DNA of 64,000 nucleotides from Strongylocentrotus purpuratus (GCF_000002235.5 NW_022145615.1:11040891-11104890), one strand, 5' to 3'. Counted from the stretch's first letter, positions 28,101 through 42,700 are shown. Notes: generated from the sequence alone by a model not told the origin. Numbers and translations: made by a program.

Positions 28101-31100
28101 GTTGTTTTGTTCATCATACATGATAGCAGGTGGGGAAGTTTGTAGTTTGTGCAAATATTTTTCATGCCGTAGACAAAGCTTTTCTGGGTCAAACGTTCAG
28201 CTGTTGCGCTAAATATTCAACTAGCAGGTGCTATATTTTACATGTGGATGTCTGTGTACTTACTAATACAGACATGTAAATGCATAGCCATATAATGTAG
28301 ATGACATTCATTGAGGAAGACAAAATAAAATAAAAAGATTACAAGAAAGAATCTATTACAAGTTGATGTTATTTGATGTATGATCAAGTTTTGTAGATTT
28401 TATATGATAACTAATTCTTGGTTAACACGTTAAAGACAATGATGCCTAAATTAATGTATGATTTAACCCCATTGGATAAGTGTATTTTATAAGGAAAATA
28501 TAAATGCAGATATACATAGAGATATTTGAAAGTAAATATTTGAAAAACCATTAATAGTGCTAATATAAAGTGTATCTTGTTTTATTGTCCTTGATTAATC
28601 CAATTAAATACCATTATGGGGTTTCAATTTTACACCAATTTATTTTTAATCTTAAAAAAAAAATTCTTGTGAGTTTAAAAGATGAATGAAGAAATCAAAT
28701 GTAAACATTGCATAACTTGCATTGTTCCCTGTTACTTGCAATTGGGCAAGTCCAAGCTATTAGGCCACATGGGGTCAAGTATGTTGCCAAATTTTCATGA
28801 AATCATGAAAATGAATTGGTATGAAAGTATTATTTTTCATGATATGTTGTCAGACCCACACTCTAGCATTGCTACAAGTACATTGTATGAACTGAACATG
28901 ATGATGTGATAATAATATATGTCTTATACAGTAGGCTTACTTGCGGTTACGGTAGCCTACTGTATATCTACATCACCATGCAAGCCGATACTTACAAGCA
29001 GCATCTAATATATGTCTTGTTAACCTAGAGTAGCCTCATCAGTATTGATGCTGTTCTTCCAGAGAGCTCTGCAATCACATGTACTAATATCTAGACGTGA
29101 TCGGTAACATACAACACAAAATACACCATACTGAAGCTTGAACTTCCCTAGCAGGAATTAATTCCTTGAAATGCTGGAGTGCTGTAATGGCAGCTAGGCT
29201 AAAGCCGGGGTTATAATTAGTGCGCCTCGGAATAGAATTTCTAGATAGACGGCGATATAGAAATGCCTATTATTATTATTATTATGTTACACTGTTGTTA
29301 TTTCAGTTGGGCCATGACCAGCTGATCCTGGCTACGCCCCAGACCTCGCCCATCCCTCTGAGTGGAGCCAGCTACTGTGCCATGCTGAGGAACCTGGGAC
29401 CGGAGAAGACCCTCAACGTCTTGGCCTTCTTACTCATGGAACACAAGCTGGTCCTGCACTCACTTAGACCAGCCCTGCTCACTGGTGTGGCAGAAGCGGT
29501 CTCTTCGGTAAGTCAGTCTCCTGGGGGTGTTTCACAAAGATCCTAAGTTGAACTTATCTGTAAGTTGGACATAACATTTATGGAAAGCCGTTAGCATCTA
29601 TAAAAATATTTTGAATTTTTTTTTTTTAAAGACATAAAATGTTGAATCAAATTATTCATATTTTCTATTACCAAGGAAATTTCATGTTCTTGATGGAGAA
29701 TTCATAAAAAGTCTAAAATACTTTAATTTTCGCTTTTGAATATATTTATTTTAAGGCTAAACATGGCTCTCCTAATTTTTATGTCCAACTTCAAGTTAAG
29801 TTTGACTTAGGATCTTTGTGAAACACCCACCTGGGACGTCCATTTTGTTGTTGTTGTACGTGTGGTTTTTGTAGAGGTGTCGTGGTCTAGTGGATGCGTC
29901 ACTAGACCGTGGATCACATGGTTTTGCGGCTCGAATCCCACCGCAGCCCCAATGTCCTTTGGCAAGACATTAATCTACATTTGCCACTCTCCACCTACTG
30001 TAGGTGAAGTAGATGGGTACCCTGTAGGAAGGAATTCCTTGACTGATTTGGCATCTTGATATGGTAGCTCGGCTACAGCCGGGGTAATAATATGATACTT
30101 TGTATTAAGCGCAGTAGAGTATATTCAGATAGTAGCAGCGCTATAAAATAAAGGGACCTATTATTATTATCATTATTATTATTAATTAATTCATTTTTCT
30201 CTTTGCAGTTAATCTTTCCCTTCGTGTGGCAGTGTCCCTACATACCCCTATGCCCACTGAGTCTGTCTGACTACCTGAGTGCCCCAATGTCTGTGGTGGT
30301 GGGGATCGACTCCCGCTACTTCGACATGTATGACCCTCCCAACGACGCCATCTGCATCGATATCGACACCAACACAATCTTGCAGTAAGTTGCTAATTGT
30401 TACTCTCAGGGACTGTTTGTGATGCTGATGCAGGGCTTCATACTTACTTCATACTAGTTTTTGTTTCAGGGACTACAAATTTAAGGGTCGGTATACAGGG
30501 GCCTGCTTATAAAATTTTGTAGTTTTCTCATTTTTATGTCTGATTTCTTTCAAATTTTCATCAGTCTACTTGTCTGATTGAATATGAATATGAATATACC
30601 CAACCCTAACCCTTAACTTAACCTTAAGCCCAACGACAACCCCCATCCTTACCCTAATCTTATACATGTACCTTCAATGAAATAAAGCCTGGAGAAATTG
30701 TTGCAAGGGCAATCGTCAGATCACCTTTGGTTCCCAAACTTGTATACAGTTTTCTTCCAAGGAGGGAAGTGAGCATAGCATGGTTTAGTAAGGCAACTGT
30801 TTAGTATAGCAATCAGCAGTGTGAAACACGTGCAGTATATACATTGATGCCTGGATGTAATGAGGAAATGAGATAGTAATAGTAAATCTGTTTGTCTGAG
30901 GAGCCATAAAGTGTTGATATGATACTTTGTACTCTTCAAGTATGCTTAATGTATGTTTTATGGATTTGCAATTACATGTACATTAAAGGATCTGAAAGTG
31001 GTGTCAGTAAGAAGAGAAACCAATTAATGGTGATTATCACGTACGTTAATAAGTCAAGGAAAAAAATTAATAATGGAATAATGCTTGTTTCAATTTCAGA

Positions 31101-33687
31101 CTCGATGACAAGAAAGGAATAACATGGAAGATACTACCAAAGGTGAGTTTTTGTTTGTTTTGTTTATTCAGCACAGGAACAAAGAAGGACTTATCCTTAC
31201 AACCTACTTTTTAATAAATCATAAAATATTTTAATATCTTTAACCCTAAAAGGGCTAAGGATATATTGCGCTTTAATGATTGTGATGATGATGATGAGGG
31301 TGGTAATATTAATAATGAAGAGGAGGGTAATGATGAGGATGACACTCCTGTAGGGCTATTTTGACTTGATACAATGAGCAGAAAAATGTATCATAATACA
31401 GCGCAGTGCTGTATGTTGCTGTCCAATATCTTGGACTCACTTTCAAATTCTCAAATAGACATCTTTATGAACTTCTACAAGGACATGTAGATCTATTTTA
31501 GGTAGAAAGATACCCCCTCGTCCCTATGTAGAGCTATCAACAGTGCTGTATTTTGCCTTCCAAAATCTTGGACTCACTCTCAAATGCTGAAATTTTAGGT
31601 AGAGAGATTGCTGTGTAGTGTGCATGAGTGACTTTTGACTCTCCTCGTTGTTTTGTTTGTGTCTTAGAAACCAGCCAAGAGACTGTACAACACCCTGACA
31701 AAGATATACCAAGACATCCAGGAGTCAGCGGTAGGTGATGGCATCTCTGATGAACTCGCCGTCGAGGTGTCGCCCATCACGCTGGATTTTAGCCTGAAGA
31801 AGAAACAGGTGAGTCGTCCACTAATTGCTTGTAAACTATCTGATAATTGTTCAGTGCGCTTTAATGATTGTGATAATTATGGTGATGATGATGGTGGTGG
31901 TGGTGATGATGATGATGATGATGCTGATTTTGAGGGTGGTGGCGATGAAGATGATAGTGATGGTGATGGTGATGACGACGACTAGTCGACGATGATGACT
32001 TTGAAGGTGGTGGTGATGTTGATAACAATGAAGATGATGATCAGAGAAAGAAAGAGAAAGAAAAAAAGACTGAAAATGTGTCCAAATGAATTATTGAGTC
32101 CAAATAAATTGTGACAATGATGATGATAGAAATATAGCAAGAAAAAGAGAGAGAGAGAGAGAGAGAGCAAATGAGAATAGTGTAATATTTTCCTAGACAA
32201 CCATGTGGCCTACTGCCTCATTTCACTTTTTCTGTTAAAATGATTTGCATGAGTTACTCCTTTTTTCATATTTTTTAACATTATGGCTTTTAGTGGCCAC
32301 ATGCTATTTAGCATGAAACGGCAGAAGATCTTGATCTTCGTACATGTTACAAATTTTTGGGAACAATAGAAAATAGAAACAGCAGACAATTTTATCCTTG
32401 AAATTCAGTTGACCTGAAAACCTGGACACAGCAAATTCAATTTTTAATCCTCACTGATCTAAAACGCTAACAGAAATTGTTACCTTTTGAAGTACTTAAG
32501 CAGAGCTGCCAACCATTCCGTTTTTGCCGGAATTACTCCGTTTTTCCCTCCAAATTACGGTATTACGTTTTTTCTTCATAAAATACGTTTTTTAATAATT
32601 TTTATATTTTTTTTATTTATTATTATTTTTTTTTACAGACCGCACGTCCAACAATTGCCCTAAAATGGTGATTTGATCACGAATTCAATAGAAAACTAAT
32701 TTTAAAACATACTTGAAGAGAAAAATATTCTCAAAAGAAATGAAATGCCGATAATACCAAAATAACCACCAAAAAAATTACCTGCTTGTATGGAAAAAAC
32801 AGCATAATGAATGAACATTTTTGCATTGGAAGTGTGTCGCGCGTGGTTGTAAGTTTCGTTTTTATGAATTCCTTTTTTTTGCTTGAAATTCCTTTTTTTT
32901 GCCATCATGATTCCTTTTTTTGGTCGCACAAGGTTGGCAGCTCTGCTTAAGTGGCTCAAGTTGAATTTGTCCCGTTGTCTTGTACTCGGTGTATGGCTCT
33001 GGGACCCGTTTCACAAAGCCTTTTTTCGATGACAAATTTGCTCTCAGCCAATCAGAAGCGAGGATTTCAGTAGCTTATAACAACAACTGCCATTTGTCAC
33101 CGATGGCAAGTTTTTATTAAAACAGGACCCTGGTGTACTTATTCCTCATTTCTTCTTTCTTACTTTGACAGATGCAACTGGAGATGAGGATTCAGGACGC
33201 ATTCCTAGCCTTCATGGCGATGATGCTGAAGGGTTACAGCCATTATCTACTCCCTATCACTCAGCAACCCAGCAATAGAGCTCTAGATGCTAGCTCAAGA
33301 TTCGACTACCCAGGTTAGTCAAAACAATTTTATTTTTATATACAAACCTTCAAGCATGTCCATAGAGGCCACTCAGAGAGAGAGAGGGAGAGGGAGGTAG
33401 AGAGAGAAGGAGAGGGAGGGAGGGTGGGAGAGGGGGAGAGGGAGGAGAGAGAGAGGGAGAGGAGATGAGGATTCAGGATGCATTCCTAGCCTTCATGGCG
33501 ATGATGCTGAAGGGTTACAGCCACTATCTACTCCCTATCACTCAGCAACCCAGCAATAGAGCTCTAGATGCTAGCTCAAGATTCGACTACCCAGGTTAGT
33601 CAAAACAGATTTATTTTTATATTATACAAACCTGTCCATAGAGGCCACTCAGAGAGGGAGGGAGGGAGAGAGAGGGAGGAAGGGAGG

Positions 33688-33718
<31 letters not shown>

Positions 33719-36700
33719 AGGAAGAGGGAGGGAGGGAGGGAGGGAGGGAGGGAGGGAGGGAGGGAGGGAGGGAGGGAGGGAGGGAGGGAGGGAGGGAGGG
33801 AGGGAGGGAGGGAGGGAGGGAGAGAGAGGGAGGGAGGGAGGGAGGGAGGGAGGGAGGGAGGGAGGGAGGGAGGGAGGGAGGGAGGGAGGGAGGGAGGGGG
33901 AGGGAGGGAGGGAGGGAGGGAGGGAGGGGAGGGAGGGAGAGAGAGGGAGGGAGGGAGACGGAGACAGAAAGGGAGAGAGAGAGAGAAGAAGAAAAAACAA
34001 GAGACAGAGACAGATAGAGGGAGAAAGAGAGAGAGGAGGTCCGGGGGGGGGGGGGGGGTTCAATGATGATAGGCAGGCATTTTACTCATGCTATGAAAAG
34101 GCGAAGCACAGTGCTGGTATTTTTACCGACAAAGGTTTATCAAAACTATTTACCAGAACCAAGGTGTGACAAATGTTGGCATTATATGCATGCTCTTGAC
34201 AGCTTACTGCAAGACATATTATGGCATATCAGCTTTAATAGAGCAAGGGTTTGGAAAAATATTTTGATAAAATCACTTATCACCCAAATGTTGCTATAAG
34301 AAATAGTAATCAGCATTCATGTGAGAAATCACTCCTTTTCCTAACATTGTGCAGTGTACATATGTTTAGGGAAATATTTTCACACGATCATCAATATCAA
34401 TCGCCTAATATTTTGATAAGGGCAACAGAATGTAAGTATGGAAAAAATAAAAGTAAACAGCATTCATGTGAAAACCACTTCACCTCTAAATCATTGTATA
34501 ATTTAGTATAAATACAGTAGATTTAGATCAATATTTTTACAAGATCATCAGAATGTCAGTTGACTGATATAAAACCACAAGGTTAAGGATAAAGTTCTGT
34601 ATGGAGTATGAATGAGTAGCAACGATTCTTTTCATTGCCACGGAAGCGTTAGAGGCACATATTTAAAAAAGTGCGAGATGGGTGGGCGATCCCACTGCGT
34701 AGGTGGTCTATTGAACTGTCTAATCCCCTCGTTGTGTGTAAACCATGCTTGGATGCTTACTGTCCGAGTCAAACCACATGTTGATTTAAGCATTGTGTGT
34801 GATTGCACGAGGGTGGGAGGTCATTGATTGAGCAGCTTTTACCTTGGAGGTTAGGTCCTTGAATGGATATCATTAAGGTGACGGTGGATTGTTCAGATAG
34901 TTGATATTGCTGCGTCGGTTGTGGCCAGAGATGCATGAATACACATTAGTATGTACTTGTATGTGGATCGCAATCCCATGATCGTTGTTATACAAACAAT
35001 ACATGTTTGTGAGTGCATTAGTGAATATGCAACAAATTTGTAGAAGTAAGAGGTTTAATCGGTGATAAATCTTCTTCATCTTCAATTGTGTTCAGCATTT
35101 TCAATTTACCTACGTTAATTGAAATGAAATTAGAAATATTTTTGTTTTGCACGTTTGTCAGAAACCCCATACATGTACCTGCAGTAGAACCAAACTCTGC
35201 TCTGAAGAAATCATCAATGTATTCCTCTCTCTCAAAGATGTTATACACATATCTTTTAATTTTAGTTGTGAAAAAGATGCATATAAACATAAAGGGTTAA
35301 AAAATTTGCATTTAAGCCCCACTGCACTACTTATCGCTATTTGCGCCCTCTACATGTATATAGCAAACAATGCCTAATCGGTGCCTGTTGGTCCCCCATG
35401 ATCCCCTTTTTCTTATGTTAATTGAGAGCTGATTTAATATTTTAATATTTGATTTGTATTTGTTTGCCTCAGGTTTCTTGAAGACTCGAGACAAGGCATC
35501 CCACGTGTTCTTCAAACAGTTCCTGAAAACACAGATGTTCATCAAGTTCATTGAAGAGATCTCGTTCGTCTCAGAAAACGATGAGAAATTTGCCTTCTTT
35601 GACGACTGTATTGATAAGGTAGCTATTTATTCATTCCAAGTCTTTCCTTAAATAGCTCTCCTTCTCCAAACTGCTAATCAAATTGTTTATCGCTGAATAT
35701 GTGCTGCAATGCATTGTTTAATTTACCTAGCATTCTGTCTCTGTAAATGTCTTGGCATAAGAACATGAAAACATAGAACACAACTTGTCAGTGACTGAGT
35801 TTGATGGTCACATTAGTAAAAAAAAAAAATCATCAGCTGTACACAAGAAGGCTTGCACTGCGATGGACAGTACATAGTTCTTGCTGACGGAAGAAGAAAT
35901 ATCTTTTGTTTTGATAATGATAATTAAACCAGTTGTATATTTTGATAGACCAATACGAGCTACCTGCAGCTGCAGCTTTTGATATCAGGAGAATAATAAA
36001 TAAATAATAATAATAATAATTGGATTTACAAAGTGCCTTTTCCAAGGGACACAAGGCACTGTCTCTTAGACTATCAACAATTTAAGAGGAGTTGTACAGG
36101 TACATGTATGTTTTCAGTTGTTTTTTGAAGAAATCTAGTGAAGTACTGTTTCTTAAGAACGAGGGGAGTTTGTTCCAGAGATGCGGGGCTAAGAATACAT
36201 TATAAAATTCATGAATAAATGAATCGATGCATCATTACCACTCCTTTTCGACATGACGTTGTTTTCTCCAGGTTGATATTGACTGCAAAGATGACATTCA
36301 TCTGATAGACACTGAGAGTCAGGTGGATAGTGAGCATACAGTCTTTGTCATGCCTCCTGATGCGGATGGTACTGGCACTCAATACGAGTAAGTCTAATTA
36401 ACCCTTGGACTACTGAATTATCTAATTCCCATGGGCTTAACACAGGCACCACCCGGGTCCCGTAGACAATAGGTTAAGTACTCACACTAACTGGAGTGAT
36501 TTTCCTTCATGGTAAGCAATTAACTAATTTTATTGATTAAATTATAAATTCTGAAATTCTTTATGTGTAAGAAAGATATTACATGGGAATTTTACATTTA
36601 CATGTATTTACATGTCAAGTTGGTCTAACCCGGTGTCATACCAGAGTTCAAACTAGAAACTATTATGATAACCTGAGTTATATTGGCAGGATAAGGATTG

Positions 36701-39700
36701 CATTATTTTTAAAACACTAAGTCAAAGCTTATTTATTAGATAACAATTCTGAGATCTTTTAGTCTGTTGTAAAGAAATTTTATATGCCACTCTACACGAC
36801 TCTAAGGTGGCAGAAATAATCTGTTCCTTTAGTTTATAGGAGTATGATTAATAATTTCTTCTTTAGTTTATAGTCTGACTTTTCAAGATAATTTATGAGC
36901 TGTTAATCATGTTACAAATGAAATTTCATTCTTTGGAATACAAGACTCATAGGTCCAAATTCACAAAGGAGGTTTATATTTAACCCATGGTTTAAACCAT
37001 CATTTACATAACCCATGGCTTCAAATTAGCACAAATAAAGCGTATCTTGCCTTGCACGTGTGTAATAAATATTGGACCTCTGACTGTGTCATGCTTATTT
37101 TGCGCTAATTTTAGACCATGGGTTAAATTTAAACCTCCTTTGTGAATTCGGGCCATAGGGTATACCATATTCAGCCCGACTCATCTCAATTCATTTATCC
37201 ATTCTTTTTTTCTGCAGCTACACCGATTTCCCAATCCTGAAACGAGAGCTGTTCCACGCTCCGCCGACTGCGGAGGTCCGAGACCAGCTGTCGACGCCCA
37301 ACATCAGCAGGACCAAGCAGGGCGTGGCCCAGAGTCCGTTCCCCAGGAGGACCAAACAAGAGATGAGGAACTCTCAGAAGATGGCCAAGATGCAGGCTGC
37401 ATCACCAGAACAGTGGGCAAAGTGAGTAGCTGCGATTTCTGCAGAACGACAGGAGTAGGCTGGCATGAAGCCTTTCCATTAAAAAATGCCTTGGTTGAAC
37501 TATCTTGGCAGTAGACTACACTTATAGGCCTTATCTTATACTACATTTGGGCCCCGTTGCATAAAACTTACCATTGATGGTAGCTTTGCCATCAATGGCA
37601 AGTACCATGGTTACAGGGCTCAACGGCCAATCAAAATCAAAGTTTCCATGGAAGTTACCATCAATGGTAAGTTTTGTGCAACAGGGCCCTGATCTAAATT
37701 ATTGTGTAAACAAAATTTAAGCTTGGCTTGGGATATTGAGTGTCAACATGCAGTCCATTCACTAATATAGACTATAATTTTTGTTTTAAAGAAATATACA
37801 TGTAGGGTGGTATTCCCAGAAGATCTGAGTAACCAGGGTGGTCTTTGTGATAACTCTACGCCATGATTTTAAATTAATAAAGTTTATGAGTTGCTAAACA
37901 AATCATAATGCCTTGTGAACACCCTTCTTACTAACCTTCTCTCTTTTTGTTCTTTCCTACATAGCTACCTGTTAGGCCAGTCCTATGCTCTGTGGTTCAT
38001 CCATTTACCGTCCTACGTGAAAGCAACTCATTCCAAGACGAGAGCTCTCAGAACGGCCTTCGAGGTGCTCAAGAAGATGCAGGATAAGAACATTTCGCTC
38101 TTTGATGAGGTCAGTAAAAAATAAATGAGTGAGGCAACTTTTCCAACCCCCATTGAATGACTGACATGTACAATGTACTTAAACCTACACTCTAGTAATT
38201 TACTTGCAATGGAGTAAGTGTTAAAGGGATTGGGTAACTTTGTCTCAGATTCTAAAACAAAATCCTGGATTTGGCTCATGCTGCAATCATAATTATAAAC
38301 CTTTAGGTCAATCAGGAATCGCACAACTTTTTACAAGCCGATCGCCTGTCTGATTATCAAGATATTTATGATTGGAATCAGAAATGTCAAAAACTGTTCT
38401 CCCAACAGTTTTTAGAAAACTACTGTCTATTGGGGAAAATGAGTATGTTAAAACCGGTCACTCAAAGATTTTTTACTTTTTGAGGCACTTCATGATCATT
38501 TTGAAGTGCAATTTTTTTAGGGCTTCAATATTATACCACATCACAGACACTAATAACACATACTGTAGGGCCATGCATCTCAGATTTGTAAAACTGGAAA
38601 CATTGTTAAACAATGCCTTTAACCTACACTCTAGTAATTCACTTGCAATGGAGTAATTATACAGACATGCCATGTTATTCTGTTTTCCTTGAGGTGCAAG
38701 CATTTCATAAATTTACATCTAAAATTGTAGCTTCATTTTCTTTTTTCTCTTTATAAAACTTATGAAGAAAAACTTTTCATTGATGTATAGAGCATGGTAG
38801 GAATTTTACAATATACAAATCTCAAGGATATTTTAGACAGTAACGCCTAAAGTTCAATCCCAAATATTAAATTCCAAGCACCTACATTTGCAAGCTCCCT
38901 TTGAGGCATATCGTTTTATTTGCTTTTAGTTTTGTTTCATTTTCCACTCCAAACACTTCATTATTCAGGGTTCTTAACTTGGCTTGACATTCAGTGTTTC
39001 TTATATTGACAAACAGGTAGCCTGACACTTACTCCAGGTTTCATTTTGTCAAACGAATAGGATCGGTTTAGAGTTTCTATTGGGTCTTAGGTTAGGTTTA
39101 TGCTTAGGGTCAGGTTTTTTGTTTGATCTGGAGTTGAAATTAGGAATTTAGTTAAGGAATTGACTGTGAAGCACTTGTTGCCCGTAGCATGTGACAAAGG
39201 ACTTTGCAGACAGACTGTACAGAGTAAGTGACAAAGATTGTCTCTTCTGTTCTCTGTGTAGGTGTGTTATCGTGTACTGATGCAGCTGTGTGGGCAGTAC
39301 AGGCAACCCGTCTTAGCTGTACAGGTCTTTATGGAGATGAGGAGGAGAGGTATCAAGCCAAATGCAATCACATACGGTCACTATAACAAGGTAAGCATAT
39401 GATTATGCAGGTATAAATAAGCAAGATGTTTTTATTTGCACCCTGTTCTCCTGGTATCCCATGTCTTTCTAATGTTTTGTATCTGTGATCGCCAACATCC
39501 CCCCTTCTCTCTCTCTCTCTCTCTCTCTGTCCATCTCCCTCTCCCCCCCCCCCCCCTCTGTCGTTCTGTCTCTCTGTGTCTCTCTCTCATTTCTCTCTCT
39601 CTCTCTGTCCATCTCCCTCTCCCCCCCTCTCTGTCGTTCTGTCTCTCTGTGTCTCTCTCTCATTTCTCTCTCTCTCTCTCTCTCGCTCTCTCTCTCTCTC

Positions 39701-42700
39701 TCATTTCCCCCCTCTCTCTCTCACTCTCTCTCCCTCCCTCTCCACCTCTCTCTCTTACCTATTCTCTTTCCAACCTTCCCCTGCTTTGTCTGTTGTTCTC
39801 TTTGATTATCCGGAACCTTTTAAAATTGAAATGCTTTCCTTATTGTACTTTTATCAACTACATGTATGCATTTGCTCTGCAATCTTATTTATGCTTAGAT
39901 TGTTAGAAACACTTAAAAGTATGAGGACAAAATCTTTATTTCCATCTTATGTAACTGCTGTTGACAACGTATAACAATAATATGTCTTGTCTATCCAGGG
40001 TAGCCTTATCAATATTAATACCCTTCTCCCGGAGGGCCCTGCAATCATAGTGTTACCCTGGCTTTCGCCAAGCTACCATGATAAGGCGCTTAGGCATTCA
40101 AGGAATTCCTTTTAACAAGGTACCATTTACGAAACCTGGGCACACGTTGAAAACTGATAGGTTTTAAGTTTGGCTCTCAATCACAGAAACCACACTCTTC
40201 TCAACTAATAGAAAGTGTTCTACGGTAAGTGTTACAAAGTACTAAGATGTGGTCTTTGATTCTCTTGCAGGCTGTCCTGGAATGCCAATGGCCAACCTCG
40301 TCCTTCAGCAGCTACCAGCAATGGGTGAAGCTCCGGAACACCCTGGCTGCCGTCATCCAGTTCCGACGCGGCATCAAGCACCGCGGCAGCTCCTCAGACA
40401 CCAACAGCGATCTCCTGAGCCAGGGGAGCGGGGACAGCATGGAACCACCGGGGGTTATGCTTGAACCAGAAGGAGGAGGCAAAGATGAGACTGACCTAAT
40501 CAAGCTGATGGAGGGCACGGCGGCAGTGAACCTCACCAGGGAGGAGAAGAGCAGTACTGGTGAGTTACAAACAAACACCAAAAAGATGGCATTGGACAAA
40601 GCTCAAGAATGCTCTTTCATGATTACATTTTTTCATAGTTTGTTGTGAGAAGCATTTGGCATGGAGGAAGAGAAGGAATGGTATTTGTGACTGTGAGCAA
40701 GGTTCTTGTCAATGAAGATAAGCAGTTACAATCTAGAAGACTCCAAAAGAGCCCTGGAACAAACTAAAAAGATCTCTTGCAGAACTGAAGCAAATACAAA
40801 AAGAGCTCCAACAAACAAGAAAGTGTTGAAATAGGTTCTCTTCAGTACGGAAGACACTTAGTACTCACACCAAGCATGAGGGATTCCAAACAAATACCAA
40901 GTGTGGGTTCTCCCTGTCAAGGGTACTAAGGAGGGTAATAAACAATTCCTGCCACAAAGCTTTGGTCTTTCTAAACCGTTATCCCCTGGTTGCTTGAAGA
41001 CCAGGGTGGTGTTTCACAAAGCCTTTTTTCAATGACAAATGACAAAAATCAGTGACAAAGCAAGGATTTCAGTAGCTTATAACAAAAACTGTCATTTGTC
41101 ACTGATGACAAGTTCTGTGAAACAGGAACCAGGGGTAAAGAAATACCTGACAAGAGCTCTGCTGATGATCTTTTGATTTTGTACAGCCTAAGCCAAATAT
41201 CATGCTGCATCTTGCATTGCATTCTAACAAGCATGTGTTACTCACAAAATAAGGAAACAGAAAAAAAGAGCTGCATGGCAGGGCAAAAGCTAACTTCATA
41301 TTTCATACCTTCCATACAAAAGAGTAGAAATTAGCAAACATGCATTTATATATATCATTTTTTCATATACATACATGCAAGGACAACAGCTACAGCCATT
41401 TCTTTGTTATATTTATTCTTACATCATCTTATAAATCTACTCCATAATTTTCTATTTACTCTCATACATTCTACTTTCATTATTTAATGTCCACACGTCT
41501 GTCGTTCGATTCCGAGTGAGGAGTTCAGTATGTATCCATGGTTTACAGAGTGTATTCGTCGCTAGAAGGATTTCACGCAAATGCATTAGCCTTCATTTAA
41601 AAGAAGCGATATATGATGTGACTAGGCATATATGTGTACCTCCTGTTAAGGTTCTCATTCATGAAGCATCACATTTTTACTGTTCTACAATATCAAAATC
41701 ATTCAAATTAGCAATTGAATTCATATATATACATACTTTCATTTAGTTTGTCTGTGATATACATGTAGATTATTTTATTAACCTTAAAAAGAAATTAATT
41801 AGTAATAATATATGTCCATATGTGCATGATCCAAAGATGCAGTATATATGCTGTACATGGAGGTATTAAAGGCAATTATAATTCGGTGTCATGATTTGTA
41901 ACTATTGTTCTGATAAGGGACCTGCATTCCCACAAATAATGGATAAATATGATTCTGAATGTAGTTTGTACAAAGGAAAAATGAAGAAGAAAAACAAACT
42001 CTGCATAGTTTTAATGGTAGTACATGTATATAATGAACACATCACGCTACTAATTTTTGTTTAAACCTCACAAAATGCTGCATGGTCAAAAAGAAGTAAT
42101 TACCCCAACACAAACAAACAAAAACAATCTATTTACCGGTACCCAAATTTAAAGATATTGTTTTATGCCTTTTAAAAAAAATTGGCAATATGGAATGTCT
42201 CTGTGACTGGCTGACAAAAAAACCCTGTTGACATGTATATCACACTACTTGTGCTCTGATAAATATGTTTACATGAGATTTTTTTTGTAATAAGAATCTG
42301 CTTATAAATGTAATATCATATATAGTGTTTTGCAATTTTTGAGCATTATTGCTTCTGTAAAAATTAACATAGAAATACTGCTGCACATAAATGTTTTCGA
42401 TCTGTGCTAATTCTTCTCTTCAAATCAATCACTCTATATATAATTATTTTCATGTGTATGCTCATAATACCTATATTTCAACGCAATGTACATGTATATA
42501 CTTGTCTTGTCATTATACATTTTCTGGGACTTGAATACAAACTTTAGTGAAGACAAGGATAACAAAAGATGCATTGGTCAACCCAAGTTTGTCAAACAAT
42601 TATACAGCTGGTTAATGGTGGAAAGTGCTCTTTGGCAATGCAAACTGGATTAAACTGCCTTTCCTTCTTATTTATAAAATGCTGTAACTCAGTCATGCTC

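Noticed and set aside
33568-34063. Overlapping open frames of about 149 residues on both strands
   Set aside because: Both are translations of the GGGA/GA microsatellite with no family resemblance.
39436-39974. Ser/Leu/Pro-rich open frames in three frames
   Set aside because: Produced by the CT microsatellite in intron 17.
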